A stretch of DNA of 64,000 nucleotides, taken from contig OZ245019.1 in NCBI GenBank assembly GCA_965223815.1, positions 124,001-188,000 on the forward strand, given 5' to 3'. Numbering within the stretch: the first letter of the stretch is position 1; each line of letters opens with the position of its first letter. The notes beneath the pieces are model-generated. The model was not told the DNA's origin, searched no databases, and was given only the letters and a program-made list of their open reading frames with translations. Shown in pieces: positions 7,786 through 16,737 of the stretch. This DNA is from HKST-UBA178 sp965223815 (lineage in GTDB: Bacteria; Pseudomonadota; Gammaproteobacteria; Chromatiales; Chromatiaceae). A program made the position numbers and the translations under genes.

Positions 7786-8310
7786 TCATTTACGCTCGAA
7801 ACCGAGAGCACGTAGCGGTACAAGCAGTGCGGGGTCCGACCAATCCCTGGCCCCTTTGGCGGTATAAGCGATATTTCCCTCGGGATCCACAATAAAGGTC
7901 AATGGCAGCCCTTCTACCCCCCACTGGGATGTGGCCACACCATCTGGGTCCAACAGAATCTGTATCTCGAGCGGCGTGGATGCGAGAAATTCAGTCACGG
8001 TTTCGAGCGGTTCTCCGGCATTGATGGCTACAAATTGCCCGTTGAACCTTGCCAGCCACCTGGCGCCCCGCTCAATTGAGGGCATCTCTTCCAGACAAGG
8101 GGGGCACCAGCTAGCCCAGAAATTTACAACCAATACCGCTCCGCGAAAATCCTTTAGGGTGACTGTATTACCCTCGATGTCCCGGAGCTCGAATCCAGGC
8201 GCTTTGGGCCTGGGGTCCTGAGGCGTCAGAGTTCCATTGCCGGCAATTGCCGGGCTACACAAAGTCATCACCAGTAGCGAGGTTAGTGGCAGGAACCGGA
8301 GGGGGCGCAT
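7786..8310 (-). CDS. TlpA-family periplasmic thioredoxin-like protein
   Basis: A 174-residue protein with an N-terminal signal peptide (MRPLRFLPLTSLLVMTLCSPAIAG) and a TlpA/ResA-like AhpC-TSA fold. The redox motif WASWCPPCLEEMP is at about residue 70, and the cis-proline region GLPLTFIVDPEG is near residue 137. It is predicted to act as a thiol-disulfide reductase in the periplasm, for example on apocytochromes or other exported cysteine proteins. It is not adjacent to cytochrome maturation genes, so its client is unknown. It lies 24 bp after an HDOD gene on the same strand and may share its transcript. Confidence 0.9.
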   Translation of the reverse strand: MRPLRFLPLTSLLVMTLCSPAIAGNGTLTPQDPRPKAPGFELRDIEGNTVTLKDFRGAVLVVNFWASWCPPCLEEMPSIERGARWLARFNGQFVAINAGEPLETVTEFLASTPLEIQILLDPDGVATSQWGVEGLPLTFIVDPEGNIAYTAKGARDWSDPALLVPLRALGFERK

Positions 8311-8334
8311 AGCTGCAGCTGAGAATACCGATAG

Positions 8335-9606
8335 CTAAATATTGAGCAGTGCTTGGGCGTGTGAGATCTGCTCCTTGGCGGCGTCGAGAATCTTTAGGCT
8401 GAGGCGAGGAGTGAGCTCACCGAGAGCCAACCTGTCGTGGGCAGGCACTTCATTGATGGCGGGGGCGGTGAACGCCTTGCCCGTGCCGACGAAACTATGT
8501 AATTGGGCGATGATCACCAAGTCGCAATAGTCCGGCATGTTGCCTGGATTGCGGTCCCAAACCTCTCCCTCCAGGGCGGCCACGATGAATTCCGGGGGAA
8601 AGCCCCATTTTCTAAGTATTAAACTGCCGGTTTGGGCACGTAGTCTTGTGCAGGCCCGGTCTATTATTTCCGGCTGGCGAACTTCCATCGGAAAGCTGTT
8701 GGCGTAGTTGAGAACCGCAACCACGCCAATATCGTGTAAAAGTCCCACCAGCATGGCGTGTTCAGGGTTGAAGCGCTTGTCTTTTTCCGCCAATACATAG
8801 CAAATAGCGGCAACTTGGGTGCTGTGTTTCCAGAGTTCTTGCATGCGCTGCTGCAGTAGGCTGGATTCGCAGTTGAATAGTTCCCGAAGAGCGAAAGAGA
8901 GAACCAATTTATGGGTGACATCGGCGCCCAGTCTAACTACCGCGCCAGCACAGGTCTCAACAGGAGAACGTCGCCCGTACATTGCGCTGTTGGCCGCTTT
9001 AATTAGTTTGGCGGTTATCACAGGATCGGTTTGGATCATCTCCGCTATCGTACCCGCATCGCTGACATCGTCGCGCAAGGCTTTGCCGATTCGAGCGGCG
9101 ACCTCTGGGAGGCTCGGCAGTTTAAGTTGATCGCTTTCAAGATCCTGCAGAAATCGGTAGGAAATCTGATCCTCAAACTCCGAGGTCTCTTCTTCAGCCT
9201 CTCCACTAACCTCGTAGCTGCTGAACTGGGTAGTCTCACCGCCACCCATTTTTTTGACCTCGTCCATAGCAGTCTTGCTGATGCGTATGAAGCTAACTGG
9301 CGTGATTGAGAGGACATCGTACTGTCGTGGTATCAACTGCGAAATCGGATTTCGGGCCACTGCCTCTTTGGCCTTGATATCTTTTATCCGGCCGTCTCCT
9401 GCTCGCAGCCGCAATTGGCCCTCCACCAGAAGAAAGGTGTATTCTTGGTCATTGCCGCGTCTAATCAAAAGCCGTCCCGCTGCAGCCTGTTCAATTTTGA
9501 CAAGGCTTGCCAAGTGCTCCAGCTGGGCTTCTCCCATGTCCTTAAGCGGTATAAAATTCTTTAGAACTTGGGTAGTTGGCTTATTAGAGACAGTTCCCAT
9601 GGTCAT
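8335..9606 (-). CDS. Cyclic nucleotide-binding-like domain plus HDOD domain signalling protein
   Basis: A 423-residue cytoplasmic protein. Residues about 15-110 form a cNMP-binding (CAP_ED-like) beta-roll with RLLIRRGNDQEYTFLLVEGQLRL. Residues about 160-360 form an HDOD domain with LPSLPEVAARI, IQTDPVITAKLIKAANSA and VGLLHDIGVVA. HDOD proteins are usually non-catalytic relatives of HD phosphohydrolases that link nucleotide signals to motility or stress outputs. A class I adenylate cyclase gene is present at 32-35 kb, so cAMP is a possible ligand, but ligand residues were not verified. Two alternative ATGs (9606, 9600) are 6 bp apart. Confidence 0.88.
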   Translation of the reverse strand: MTMGTVSNKPTTQVLKNFIPLKDMGEAQLEHLASLVKIEQAAAGRLLIRRGNDQEYTFLLVEGQLRLRAGDGRIKDIKAKEAVARNPISQLIPRQYDVLSITPVSFIRISKTAMDEVKKMGGGETTQFSSYEVSGEAEEETSEFEDQISYRFLQDLESDQLKLPSLPEVAARIGKALRDDVSDAGTIAEMIQTDPVITAKLIKAANSAMYGRRSPVETCAGAVVRLGADVTHKLVLSFALRELFNCESSLLQQRMQELWKHSTQVAAICYVLAEKDKRFNPEHAMLVGLLHDIGVVAVLNYANSFPMEVRQPEIIDRACTRLRAQTGSLILRKWGFPPEFIVAALEGEVWDRNPGNMPDYCDLVIIAQLHSFVGTGKAFTAPAINEVPAHDRLALGELTPRLSLKILDAAKEQISHAQALLNI

Positions 9607-9735
9607 TGATTGTTGTTCTCAGTGTGCCAGCACAAGATATAGCGACTATTTCTTCTAGAACCTTATTCTTGGTGGTGCTCTTAACAGCTGTGATTATTAC
9701 ACGTCTGCCGCGTCCGAGGGGCAGTCACCGCGCAA

Positions 9736-10689
9736 CTATCCCCTGGTATGGAGTTGCAGGCTGCCGATCAAATCTTGGACAGAACTCAAGTGGTGACGCC
9801 CAAGGTACTCTTCGATGCCAGCGTTTATCTTTTTACACACCAGTGGATCGTAGAACAGGGCAGTGCCTATACCTACCGCGGTCGCACCGGCGATGAAAAA
9901 CTCCAGTGCGTCATTGGCATTGCAAATGCCGCCCTGACCGATAATGGGTATCTCATGATTTCGGCAGACCTGATATACCTGATGCACTTTCAAAAGAGCA
10001 ATCGGTTTTATGGCAGGTCCCGAGAGCCCACCTTGATTATTGCCGATTATCGGTTGCCGTGCTTCGATGTCTATCGCCATACCCATCAAGGTATTGATTA
10101 CTGCGAAGGCATCGCTGCCCGCTTCGATGCACCCTTTGGCGTTAGCCGCAATATCGGTTTGGTTGGGAGAGAGTTTAGTGATCAGGGGCTTGTTTGTTGC
10201 TCTGCGGCAGGCCTCGACCACTTGAGCCGACATTGACGGGTCGTTTCCGAAAGCGACCCCCCCCTGCTTGACGTTGGGGCAGGAGATATTTATCTCTATG
10301 GCATCAATTGGTGAGTCGTCAAAACGGCGGGTGACCTCTTCATACTCTTCCACAGTGGAACCGGAAACGTTAGCAATGAACCGGGTCTCGGAAAAATCGA
10401 GAGTGGGCAGGATTTCATTCACCACTTTATCTACCCCGGGATTTTGTAAACCGATCGCATTCAGCATGCCATCCGGTGTTTCGCAGACTCGATGAGGCGG
10501 ATTTCCCAGGCGTGGCTCCAGGGTTGTACCCTTGAGGCAGACTGCACCCGTATCCTGGTTTGAAAATCCGACGACACGGGTATACTCTTCACCGAAGCCG
10601 ACACACCCCGAAAGCAGTACCAAGGGTGTATTTAGGTTCAGCCCACAAAAATTGACAGCCAGGGGTGATGCGGTTGTTACATCGGTCAT
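9736..10689 (-). CDS. pyrD: Dihydroorotate dehydrogenase, class 1B-like catalytic subunit
   Basis: Oxidises dihydroorotate to orotate in pyrimidine synthesis using FMN. The product is 317 residues with the class 1 N-terminus (NFCGLNLNTPLVLLSGC). The catalytic base is a cysteine in INISCPNVKQGG; cysteine marks class 1, while class 2 membrane enzymes use serine. The FMN-site segments PIIGQGGICNANDALEF and GATAVGIGTALF are present. No hydrophobic N-terminal helix for membrane attachment is seen. Class 1B enzymes normally pair with the iron-sulfur flavoprotein PyrK, which is not adjacent. Many Gammaproteobacteria use class 2 PyrD instead. Confidence 0.88.
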   Translation of the reverse strand: MTDVTTASPLAVNFCGLNLNTPLVLLSGCVGFGEEYTRVVGFSNQDTGAVCLKGTTLEPRLGNPPHRVCETPDGMLNAIGLQNPGVDKVVNEILPTLDFSETRFIANVSGSTVEEYEEVTRRFDDSPIDAIEINISCPNVKQGGVAFGNDPSMSAQVVEACRRATNKPLITKLSPNQTDIAANAKGCIEAGSDAFAVINTLMGMAIDIEARQPIIGNNQGGLSGPAIKPIALLKVHQVYQVCRNHEIPIIGQGGICNANDALEFFIAGATAVGIGTALFYDPLVCKKINAGIEEYLGRHHLSSVQDLIGSLQLHTRG

Positions 10690-10731
10690 CGGTGGTTTCC
10701 AGTTTTATATAATCCACGCCAATTTAGACGA

Positions 10732-11196
10732 GTGTTCAACGTCGCATTATACGAGCCCGAGATTCCGCCAAACACCGGCAATATCATACGCCTGTGCGCC
10801 AATACTGGCAGCAAACTTCATCTGATTCATCCGCTGGGGTTTCAGCTGGAAGATAGATACCTACGGCGTGCAGGGCTCGACTATCATGATTTGGCCCGGA
10901 TCCAAGAATATCGAAACTTGTCCGATTTTCTATCTGTATTCAATCAGCAGAGGATATACGCCTGTTCAACCCGTGGCGGACGGGGCTACCACGATGTGCA
11001 CTATCAACCTGGAGACGTTCTGCTATTTGGCCCGGAAACCAGGGGCCTGCCCCAGAGTCTGCTGGACAAACTGGCGGAAAAGCAGATATTGCGCATTCCT
11101 ATGCAGCCACATAGCCGCAGCCTGAATCTCTCCAATTCGGTGGCGTTGATACTATACGAAGCATGGCGCCAACAAGGTTTTCTGGGCGCGAACTAG
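10732..11196 (+). CDS. trmL: tRNA (cytidine(34)-2'-O)-methyltransferase
   Basis: A SPOUT-class methyltransferase that 2'-O-methylates the wobble base of tRNA-Leu isoacceptors. The product is 154 residues, the normal length. It shows the family N-terminus FNVALYEPEIPPNTGNIIRL, the knot motifs LLFGPETRGLP and IPMQPHSRSLNLSNSVAL, and the terminal YEAWRQ. The start is a GTG at 10732; no ATG precedes the conserved N-terminus and the ribosome-binding site is weak. It is divergent from pyrD with only 42 bp between the starts, and convergent with gpsA with 4 bp between the stops. Confidence 0.94.
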   Translation: MFNVALYEPEIPPNTGNIIRLCANTGSKLHLIHPLGFQLEDRYLRRAGLDYHDLARIQEYRNLSDFLSVFNQQRIYACSTRGGRGYHDVHYQPGDVLLFGPETRGLPQSLLDKLAEKQILRIPMQPHSRSLNLSNSVALILYEAWRQQGFLGAN

Positions 11197-11200
11197 TGCA

Positions 11201-12214
11201 TTAATTGTATTCCTGCTTGCGGCGTCTGCCCAACAGTGTTCGTACCGCGGCAACCGGTGCCATCCCTTGGTGCAGGACTTGATAAGTCTGCTCAGTGATC
11301 GGCATCTCCACTCCCAGGGTGCGAGAGAGTTGGCGCACCTCTCTTGCGGTAGCTATGCCTTCAACCTCTTGCCCGATCTCCACTCGAGCCTCTGCGATCG
11401 AGGACCCTCTTGCCAGTGCCAAGCCCATTCGGCGGTTTCGGGATTGATCGTCGGTACAGGTCAACACCAGGTCGCCCAGTCCCCCCAGCCCCATGAAAGT
11501 CTCCGGGCGACCGCCGAGTGCCAGGCCTAAGCGCATCATTTCGGCGAGTCCCCGGGTGATCAGGGCAGCGCGAGTGTTGGCGCCAAAGCCGAGCCCATCC
11601 GCGATACCAGCGGCGATGGCCATGATATTCTTGGCTGCCCCACCAATTTCCAATCCCACGACATCATCGCTGGTGTAGGCGCGAAAGTTTTCGGAGTGGA
11701 GGTAGTCTGCCAATCGAGATGCGTGCTCCACGGATTTGGATGCTACGGTTAAGGCAGTGGGTAGGCCGCGGGCGACCTCCATGGCGAAACTAGGTCCGGA
11801 AACCACCGCAGTGGAGCATTCCCCAAGCAACTCATCGGTTACTTCGTGGAGTAGGCGGCCGCTCCCCGGCTGCAATCCCTTGGTGGCCCAACTCAGAGTG
11901 CTGGAGGAATTCAAAAGCGGGGCGGCTGCTAATACCACGCTCCGAAAGGCGTGACTTGGCACCGCGATCAACACTTCGTCGGCATTCGCCAGAGCCTCGG
12001 AAAGGTCGGGGGTAGGGTTCAGTCTGTTGGGAAATGCAATGGAGGGGAGATAGTCCCGGTTTTCACGCTGCTCGCGGAGAGCGGCGATCTGCTGCGGCAG
12101 GTGACTCCACAGTCTCACGTCTCCGCCATTGCGGGCCAGCAATATGGCCAAGGCGGTTCCCCAGGAACCGGCGCCCAATACCGCGATCCGAGGAGTTGCT
12201 TTAGCCGTTGCCAA
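11201..12214 (-). CDS. gpsA: Glycerol-3-phosphate dehydrogenase [NAD(P)+]
   Basis: Reduces dihydroxyacetone phosphate to sn-glycerol-3-phosphate for phospholipid synthesis; cytoplasmic. The Rossmann motif IAVLGAGSWGTALA is at the N-terminus, followed by ATKGLQPGSGR, VSGPSFAMEVARGLPTA and the substrate-site segment LEIGGAAKNIMAIAAG. The frame is open into secB, but family length points to the TTG at 12214, giving 337 residues beginning LATAKATPRIAV. That TTG lies 11 bp after the secB stop. The gene order yibN-secB-gpsA matches enteric bacteria, apart from a missing grxC. Confidence 0.93.
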   Translation of the reverse strand: MATAKATPRIAVLGAGSWGTALAILLARNGGDVRLWSHLPQQIAALREQRENRDYLPSIAFPNRLNPTPDLSEALANADEVLIAVPSHAFRSVVLAAAPLLNSSSTLSWATKGLQPGSGRLLHEVTDELLGECSTAVVSGPSFAMEVARGLPTALTVASKSVEHASRLADYLHSENFRAYTSDDVVGLEIGGAAKNIMAIAAGIADGLGFGANTRAALITRGLAEMMRLGLALGGRPETFMGLGGLGDLVLTCTDDQSRNRRMGLALARGSSIAEARVEIGQEVEGIATAREVRQLSRTLGVEMPITEQTYQVLHQGMAPVAAVRTLLGRRRKQEYN

Positions 12215-12225
12215 GGTACCGTGCC

Positions 12226-12705
12226 TCAGTGAGACTTTTCGGTATTTGCCTCCTGCTGCTGTGCCTGTTGTTGCATATGCTGGGCATAGAGGGAATCGAA
12301 ATTGACCGGTGAGAGCAGTAGTTGTGGAAAGCTGCCCTTGTTGACCAGATCCGAGACCACTTCCCGTGCGTACGGAAATAGGATGTTCGGACAATAGGCC
12401 CCCATCATCTGTCCCATCTCATTGGCCGGAAATCCCTTCGCTGCGAAGATACCCGCTTGTTGCACCTCCACCAAAAATGCGACTTTCTCCCCTACTTTGG
12501 TGGTTACGGTAACTGAAAGCACGACCTCATAGGTATCGTTCCCCAGATTATTTACGCTGCTGTTGAGATTCAGGCTCGATTCCGGCTTCCACTCTTCGGT
12601 AAATACGCCTGGTGAGTTTGGAGTTTCGAAAGAGACATCTTTTATGTATATCCGCTGCAGGGCAAATTCCCTAGCAGGTTGGTCGCTGGGCTTGGTTTCA
12701 CTCAT
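12226..12705 (-). CDS. secB: Protein-export chaperone SecB
   Basis: A tetrameric cytosolic chaperone that keeps precursors unfolded and delivers them to SecA. The product is 159 residues. Recognised segments are FALQRIYIKDVSFETPNSP, VVLSVTVTTKVGEKVAFLVEVQQAGIF and YCPNILFPYAREVVSDLVNKGSFPQLLLSPVNFD. The acidic, glutamine-rich C-terminal tail is typical. It lies between the membrane rhodanese gene and gpsA on the same strand and is probably co-transcribed with both. Confidence 0.97.
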   Translation of the reverse strand: MSETKPSDQPAREFALQRIYIKDVSFETPNSPGVFTEEWKPESSLNLNSSVNNLGNDTYEVVLSVTVTTKVGEKVAFLVEVQQAGIFAAKGFPANEMGQMMGAYCPNILFPYAREVVSDLVNKGSFPQLLLSPVNFDSLYAQHMQQQAQQQEANTEKSH

Positions 12706-12747
12706 GATCGTGGGATCTCCAAATTCTATTTCAGGGCGTGAAGAGTA

Positions 12748-13170
12748 CTATTTCTTGCGGCTGACCGGGAGGTTGGCATTTTGCCACGCAAGAATACCTC
12801 CTTTCAGATTGAACACTTTTTCGAATCCGGCCTTTTTCAATTGCCGGGCGGCGGCCGATGATTGTGCACCAGACCTGCAGGTAACGATAACCGGCTTGCC
12901 TTTGTGCTTTTCCAGCAGGTTGAGCTGATTGTTGAAACCATTCATTGGGATATTGATGGCATTGATGATATGGCCGGACGAGTAGTCGGACATGGGGCGA
13001 ACATCCACGACCACAGCGTCTTCCCTGTTGATCAATTCGGTAGCCTGTTGGGGGGCAATCAGAGCCTTATCCATGCCCGAAATAAGATTGTGCGCCAGTA
13101 GTGCGGAGACTACCGCAAGGGCGATAAACAGGTAGATGTTATTGGTTGCAAATTCGATGAGTTGTTCCAT
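12748..13170 (-). CDS. Membrane-anchored rhodanese-like protein (YibN family)
   Basis: A 140-residue protein with one N-terminal membrane helix (about residues 11-30) and a rhodanese domain from about residue 40. Motifs are VVVDVRPMSDYSSGHI and the active-site loop VTCRSGAQSSAAA, with its cysteine near residue 100. Rhodaneses carry persulfide sulfur, but the substrate of YibN proteins is not settled. It is the first gene of the yibN-secB-gpsA cluster. In E. coli a glutaredoxin gene (grxC) follows yibN; here only 42 bp separate it from secB. Confidence 0.9.
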   Translation of the reverse strand: MEQLIEFATNNIYLFIALAVVSALLAHNLISGMDKALIAPQQATELINREDAVVVDVRPMSDYSSGHIINAINIPMNGFNNQLNLLEKHKGKPVIVTCRSGAQSSAAARQLKKAGFEKVFNLKGGILAWQNANLPVSRKK

Positions 13171-13396
13171 TTAGGTGAGATCGGGTTAGTGGCCGGAGGG
13201 GCATCTTACCTCAGAGCGGCGCCGAGCTTAAATGAAAAAGCCCACAGCAGGACGGTTTGCTGCAGCTGTTGGGATGCCTGACTCCTGCTAACCGTGTTAT
13301 TGCCGGTATCGGCGAATTGAAATCGTGAGAGAAACCTTCACTGGTATGCCCAGCAGTAGGGATTTTGGTTGCTGTCAGCTGCGGAATTTGTGGCAA

Positions 13397-13768
13397 TTAG
13401 TGGGTGTGGGTGCAGAAAACCTCCCGCATCATGCCGACCAACTGCAGAGTGCGGGAATCGCTCACCCGATAATAGACTCGATTGGCGTCTTTTCTGGACG
13501 CGAGTATCCCTTTGTCACGGAGAATTGCCAGGTGCTGGGAAATATTGCTCTGGGAGGTACCCACATGTTCTACAATATCCTGCACACTAACTTCTTGTGC
13601 GCCCAATGTGCAGAGAATTTTCAGTCGCAATGGATGTGACATCGCTTTAAGTGAACGGGAAGCTCGCTCGATATCGGCGTCGTCGGCGAAAAGATTGTCC
13701 ACCTCACCGCTGAAATTAGAATCAGCCTCAAGTATCAGTTTTTTGGGGCTCCCGAACTTGTTTTCCAT
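13397..13768 (-). CDS. ArsR/SmtB-family transcriptional regulator
   Basis: A 123-residue winged-helix regulator. The core is LKAMSHPLRLKILCTLG, the recognition helix TSQSNISQHLAILRDKGILASRKDANRVYYRV, and a histidine-rich tail ending CTHTH. The N-terminal 30 residues are acidic and unlike short ArsR proteins. A cysteine (ILCTLG) and the terminal CTHTH could bind metal, but the standard ELCVCDL metal box is replaced by EVSVQDI, so non-metal sensing such as redox is possible. Its target is not evident. The 272-bp AT-rich gap upstream probably holds its promoter and that of the divergent envC-like operon. Confidence 0.88.
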   Translation of the reverse strand: MENKFGSPKKLILEADSNFSGEVDNLFADDADIERASRSLKAMSHPLRLKILCTLGAQEVSVQDIVEHVGTSQSNISQHLAILRDKGILASRKDANRVYYRVSDSRTLQLVGMMREVFCTHTH

Positions 13769-14041
13769 ACAGCAGGCCTCTTTTAAAGTGGACTAATAAA
13801 ATAATATGCTAGATTTTTTACAGGATTTCCAGTGTTTTTCGTACCCTGCGCCATCAAATTTTAACATTCACCACTGCGTCTGATGGTAAATCGAGCTTTA
13901 GGGGCTCAGTATTACAACTTCTATTCATTGCTCGAAAATGATTTAATACAAACCTTATCAAAGAGTTAGGTGGCCTTCTCAAATAGATGATCAGAAAATC
14001 GCGAACCTCATGCTGCGTCTATCTCAAGCGAACAGGGACAA

Positions 14042-15436
14042 GTGTCTAATAATGTCTTCGGCCCGACAGTTTTCGCCGATAGTCCCGGTATGCCATTCCT
14101 CCCTTTAACTAAAATAGCCACTCAATCGCGTTGCGGCCTGGTTGTTCGGCCTGCATATTCCGCGCTCCGGTTTGTTATCGTTTCGGTGCTGCTCTCGGGA
14201 GTTGTTTCCTCGAGTCTGGCAGTGGAGGCAGAATCCGGCGAGGCACAGGAGGCGCAACTCGAGGAAGTTAAAGGCCAGATACAGCACTTGAAGAGCGATC
14301 TCAATGAATCTGAGTCGCGCCGTCGAAAACTCATGGCTGAGTTGCAGGTAACTGAAACGAATATTGGTCTTTCTATGCGTCGATTGAGAGAGATAAAGGC
14401 ACAGCTGGAGGGTAAGGAGGAGCGATTGGCGGCGCTCGGGTTGGAGAACCGGCATAATCAGCAGGCGCTTGAGCTGCAGCGAAGCGCACTCATCCGGCAG
14501 ATACGAGCCGCCTACGCGATGGGTCGTCAGGAGCGGCTGAAGATCCTGTTAAACCAACAGGATCCCGAGTTAGTCAGCCGAATGCTGGTGTATTACGATT
14601 ACTTCAATAGAGCGCGGTTCCAACGAATGAGCCAAATTCACGAGATCGTGTTGGCGTTGAAGCAGAGCGCTGCCAAACTGGAGGCCGAGCGGCTTCGTCT
14701 TGTGGAGTTGAATGCCCAGGAGTTGGATGAGCAGAGGCGTCTGAGTGAAAGCAGACTACACCGGCAGCAACTGGTGACTAGCCTTGGAGAGGATATCAGC
14801 AGCAAGACTCAGCGACTGAGAATACTGGAGAAGGATGCGCTACGCCTACAGCGTCTGGTTGAGCAGTTGCAGGATGCGCAGACTCTGCAACCTCTGGATG
14901 AGGCCGAACAGCAGTCGTTTAACTCCCTCAAGGGGCAATTGAGCTGGCCTACCAAGGGAAGATTGGCGGCCGGTTTTGGCCAGTCCAAGGGGGGAAACCT
15001 AAAGTGGGATGGGGTGATGATCTCCGCCCCAGAGGGGGATGAGGTTCGAGCTGTTCACCGAGGCCGGATCGCGTTCTCTGACTGGTTGCGCGGTTTCGGG
15101 CTACTGGTTATTGTTGATCATGGCGATGGATATATGACGCTTTATGGTCATAATCAGAGTCTGTTCAAGGAGATAGGCGAGTGGGTCGAGGCCGGTGAGG
15201 CGCTGGCGTTGGTCGGTAACAGTGGAGGCAGGGAGCAGAGTGGGGTCTACTTCGGTATCCGGGTTAGGGGCAAGCCCGTCAATCCCAAGCGCTGGTGTCA
15301 ACGGATCAAAGGGGGGCGAGTCGGTTGGTCTCCCGGGATTGACGAAGGTAGCAGTGGATTATCGGCAGCGCTGCTACAGTTGCCAAGGCTGGAAATTAGC
15401 GATCGGTCAGACAGATCACGGGTTTATAACGCATGA
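14042..15436 (+). CDS. envC: Murein hydrolase activator EnvC-like protein
   Basis: A periplasmic activator of cell-division amidases. The product is 464 residues with a membrane-spanning signal (about residues 37-60). Long coiled coils fill about residues 65-290, and a LytM/M23 domain is at about 300-420 with LSWPTKGRLAAGFG, VIVDHGDGYMTLYGH and GREQSGVYFGIRVRGKPVNP. The domain appears degenerate for zinc: the first HxH-type site is absent, as in activators rather than enzymes. The GTG at 14042, preceded by AGGGA, is taken as start; the ATG at 14090 has no clear ribosome-binding site. It overlaps the next gene by ATGA. Confidence 0.88.
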   Translation: MSNNVFGPTVFADSPGMPFLPLTKIATQSRCGLVVRPAYSALRFVIVSVLLSGVVSSSLAVEAESGEAQEAQLEEVKGQIQHLKSDLNESESRRRKLMAELQVTETNIGLSMRRLREIKAQLEGKEERLAALGLENRHNQQALELQRSALIRQIRAAYAMGRQERLKILLNQQDPELVSRMLVYYDYFNRARFQRMSQIHEIVLALKQSAAKLEAERLRLVELNAQELDEQRRLSESRLHRQQLVTSLGEDISSKTQRLRILEKDALRLQRLVEQLQDAQTLQPLDEAEQQSFNSLKGQLSWPTKGRLAAGFGQSKGGNLKWDGVMISAPEGDEVRAVHRGRIAFSDWLRGFGLLVIVDHGDGYMTLYGHNQSLFKEIGEWVEAGEALALVGNSGGREQSGVYFGIRVRGKPVNPKRWCQRIKGGRVGWSPGIDEGSSGLSAALLQLPRLEISDRSDRSRVYNA

Positions 15437-16737
15437 AACGATTGTCAGGATGTATATTGGCGCTAGTGATGGGTTTCTGCTTCGAAGGCTCTTTCAGCCA
15501 GAGGCAATTGGCGAGCGCAGAAGAGAGCGTATTGCCGATGCGGGACTTGAGGGCGTTCGCGGAGATATTCGGCCGCATTAAAAACGACTATGTGGAGCCA
15601 GTGGATGATGCGGTTCTGCTGGAGTATGCCATCCGCGGCATGCTAGCTGGTCTGGATCCTCACTCCTCGTACTTGAACGCAGACGAGTACAGGCAGTTGC
15701 GAGTCGGTACCAGCGGAGAGTTCGGCGGTCTGGGGATCGAGGTCGGGCTAGAGAACGGATTCATCAAGGTGATTTCTCCCATTGACGACACGCCCGCCCA
15801 GAAAGCAGGTGTGGAGGCGGGGGATCTGATTATTCGTCTGGATGAAAAACCGGTAAAGGGGTTGGGTCTGGATGAGGCGGTCAAACTGATGCGGGGCAAG
15901 ATAGGCACTCCGATTACGTTAACTATCATCCGAGAAAACGTCGAGAAGCCCATCAGCCTGACCATAGTGCGGGATGTGGTAAAGGTTGCGAGCATAAAAA
16001 GCAGGATGCTCGACGAAGGTTTCGGCTACGTCCGTATATCCCATTTTCAGTCGCGGAGCACAGAGGATATGCTACAGGCCATCAGTGCGCTGCGAAAAGA
16101 GGCCGGCGGACGGCTGCGGGGATTGGTTTTGGATCTTCGCAATAACCCGGGCGGTGTTCTCAACGGCGCCGTAGCGATTAGTGACGCCTTTCTCACCGAC
16201 GGAATAATCGTCTATACCATGGGTAGGGATGAAAGCTCCCGGCTCGATTTTACCGCGGCACCGGATGATGTACTGGGAGGCGCGCCCATGGTGGTGTTGA
16301 TCAATGCCGGTTCCGCCTCCGCCTCGGAAATTGTTGCCGGTGCTTTGCAGGATCACAAACGGGCGGTGATTATGGGTGGCCAAAGTTTCGGCAAGGGTTC
16401 CGTACAGACAATCGTACCGGTGAACGACGAGACTGCCGTGAAGCTGACCACCGCCCGTTATTTCACCCCATCTGGGCGGTCGATTCAGGCGGAGGGTATT
16501 ACCCCGGATATTCAGCTTTCGAATATTAAGGTGACATCGGTCGAGGCACCGGTTGTCGATAGAGTGAAAGAGTCCGATTTGTCCGGACATCTGAAAAACG
16601 GAAATGGCGATGCTGATGAAAAAACAAAAACTGGCAAGCAGATGGTTCAGCAGGTCCTGGCAGAAGATGACTACGAATTGAGCGAGGCGCTGAATTTGCT
16701 CAAAGGTCTTTATATCCTGGGCGCTCGTTCAGAGTGA
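15433..16737 (+). CDS. Carboxy-terminal processing protease, S41 family
   Basis: A 434-residue exported serine protease with an N-terminal signal sequence. A PDZ domain spans about residues 90-175 (GGLGIEVGLENGFIKVISPIDDTPA). The catalytic core contains LRNNPGGVL, the nucleophile region NAGSASASEIVAG and the lysine in GQSFGKGSVQT. CtpA-type proteases trim or degrade periplasmic proteins, including cell-wall hydrolases and their regulators, which fits its place directly after envC. Its start codon overlaps the envC stop, and its own stop overlaps the start of yibQ. Confidence 0.94.
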   Translation: MKRLSGCILALVMGFCFEGSFSQRQLASAEESVLPMRDLRAFAEIFGRIKNDYVEPVDDAVLLEYAIRGMLAGLDPHSSYLNADEYRQLRVGTSGEFGGLGIEVGLENGFIKVISPIDDTPAQKAGVEAGDLIIRLDEKPVKGLGLDEAVKLMRGKIGTPITLTIIRENVEKPISLTIVRDVVKVASIKSRMLDEGFGYVRISHFQSRSTEDMLQAISALRKEAGGRLRGLVLDLRNNPGGVLNGAVAISDAFLTDGIIVYTMGRDESSRLDFTAAPDDVLGGAPMVVLINAGSASASEIVAGALQDHKRAVIMGGQSFGKGSVQTIVPVNDETAVKLTTARYFTPSGRSIQAEGITPDIQLSNIKVTSVEAPVVDRVKESDLSGHLKNGNGDADEKTKTGKQMVQQVLAEDDYELSEALNLLKGLYILGARSE

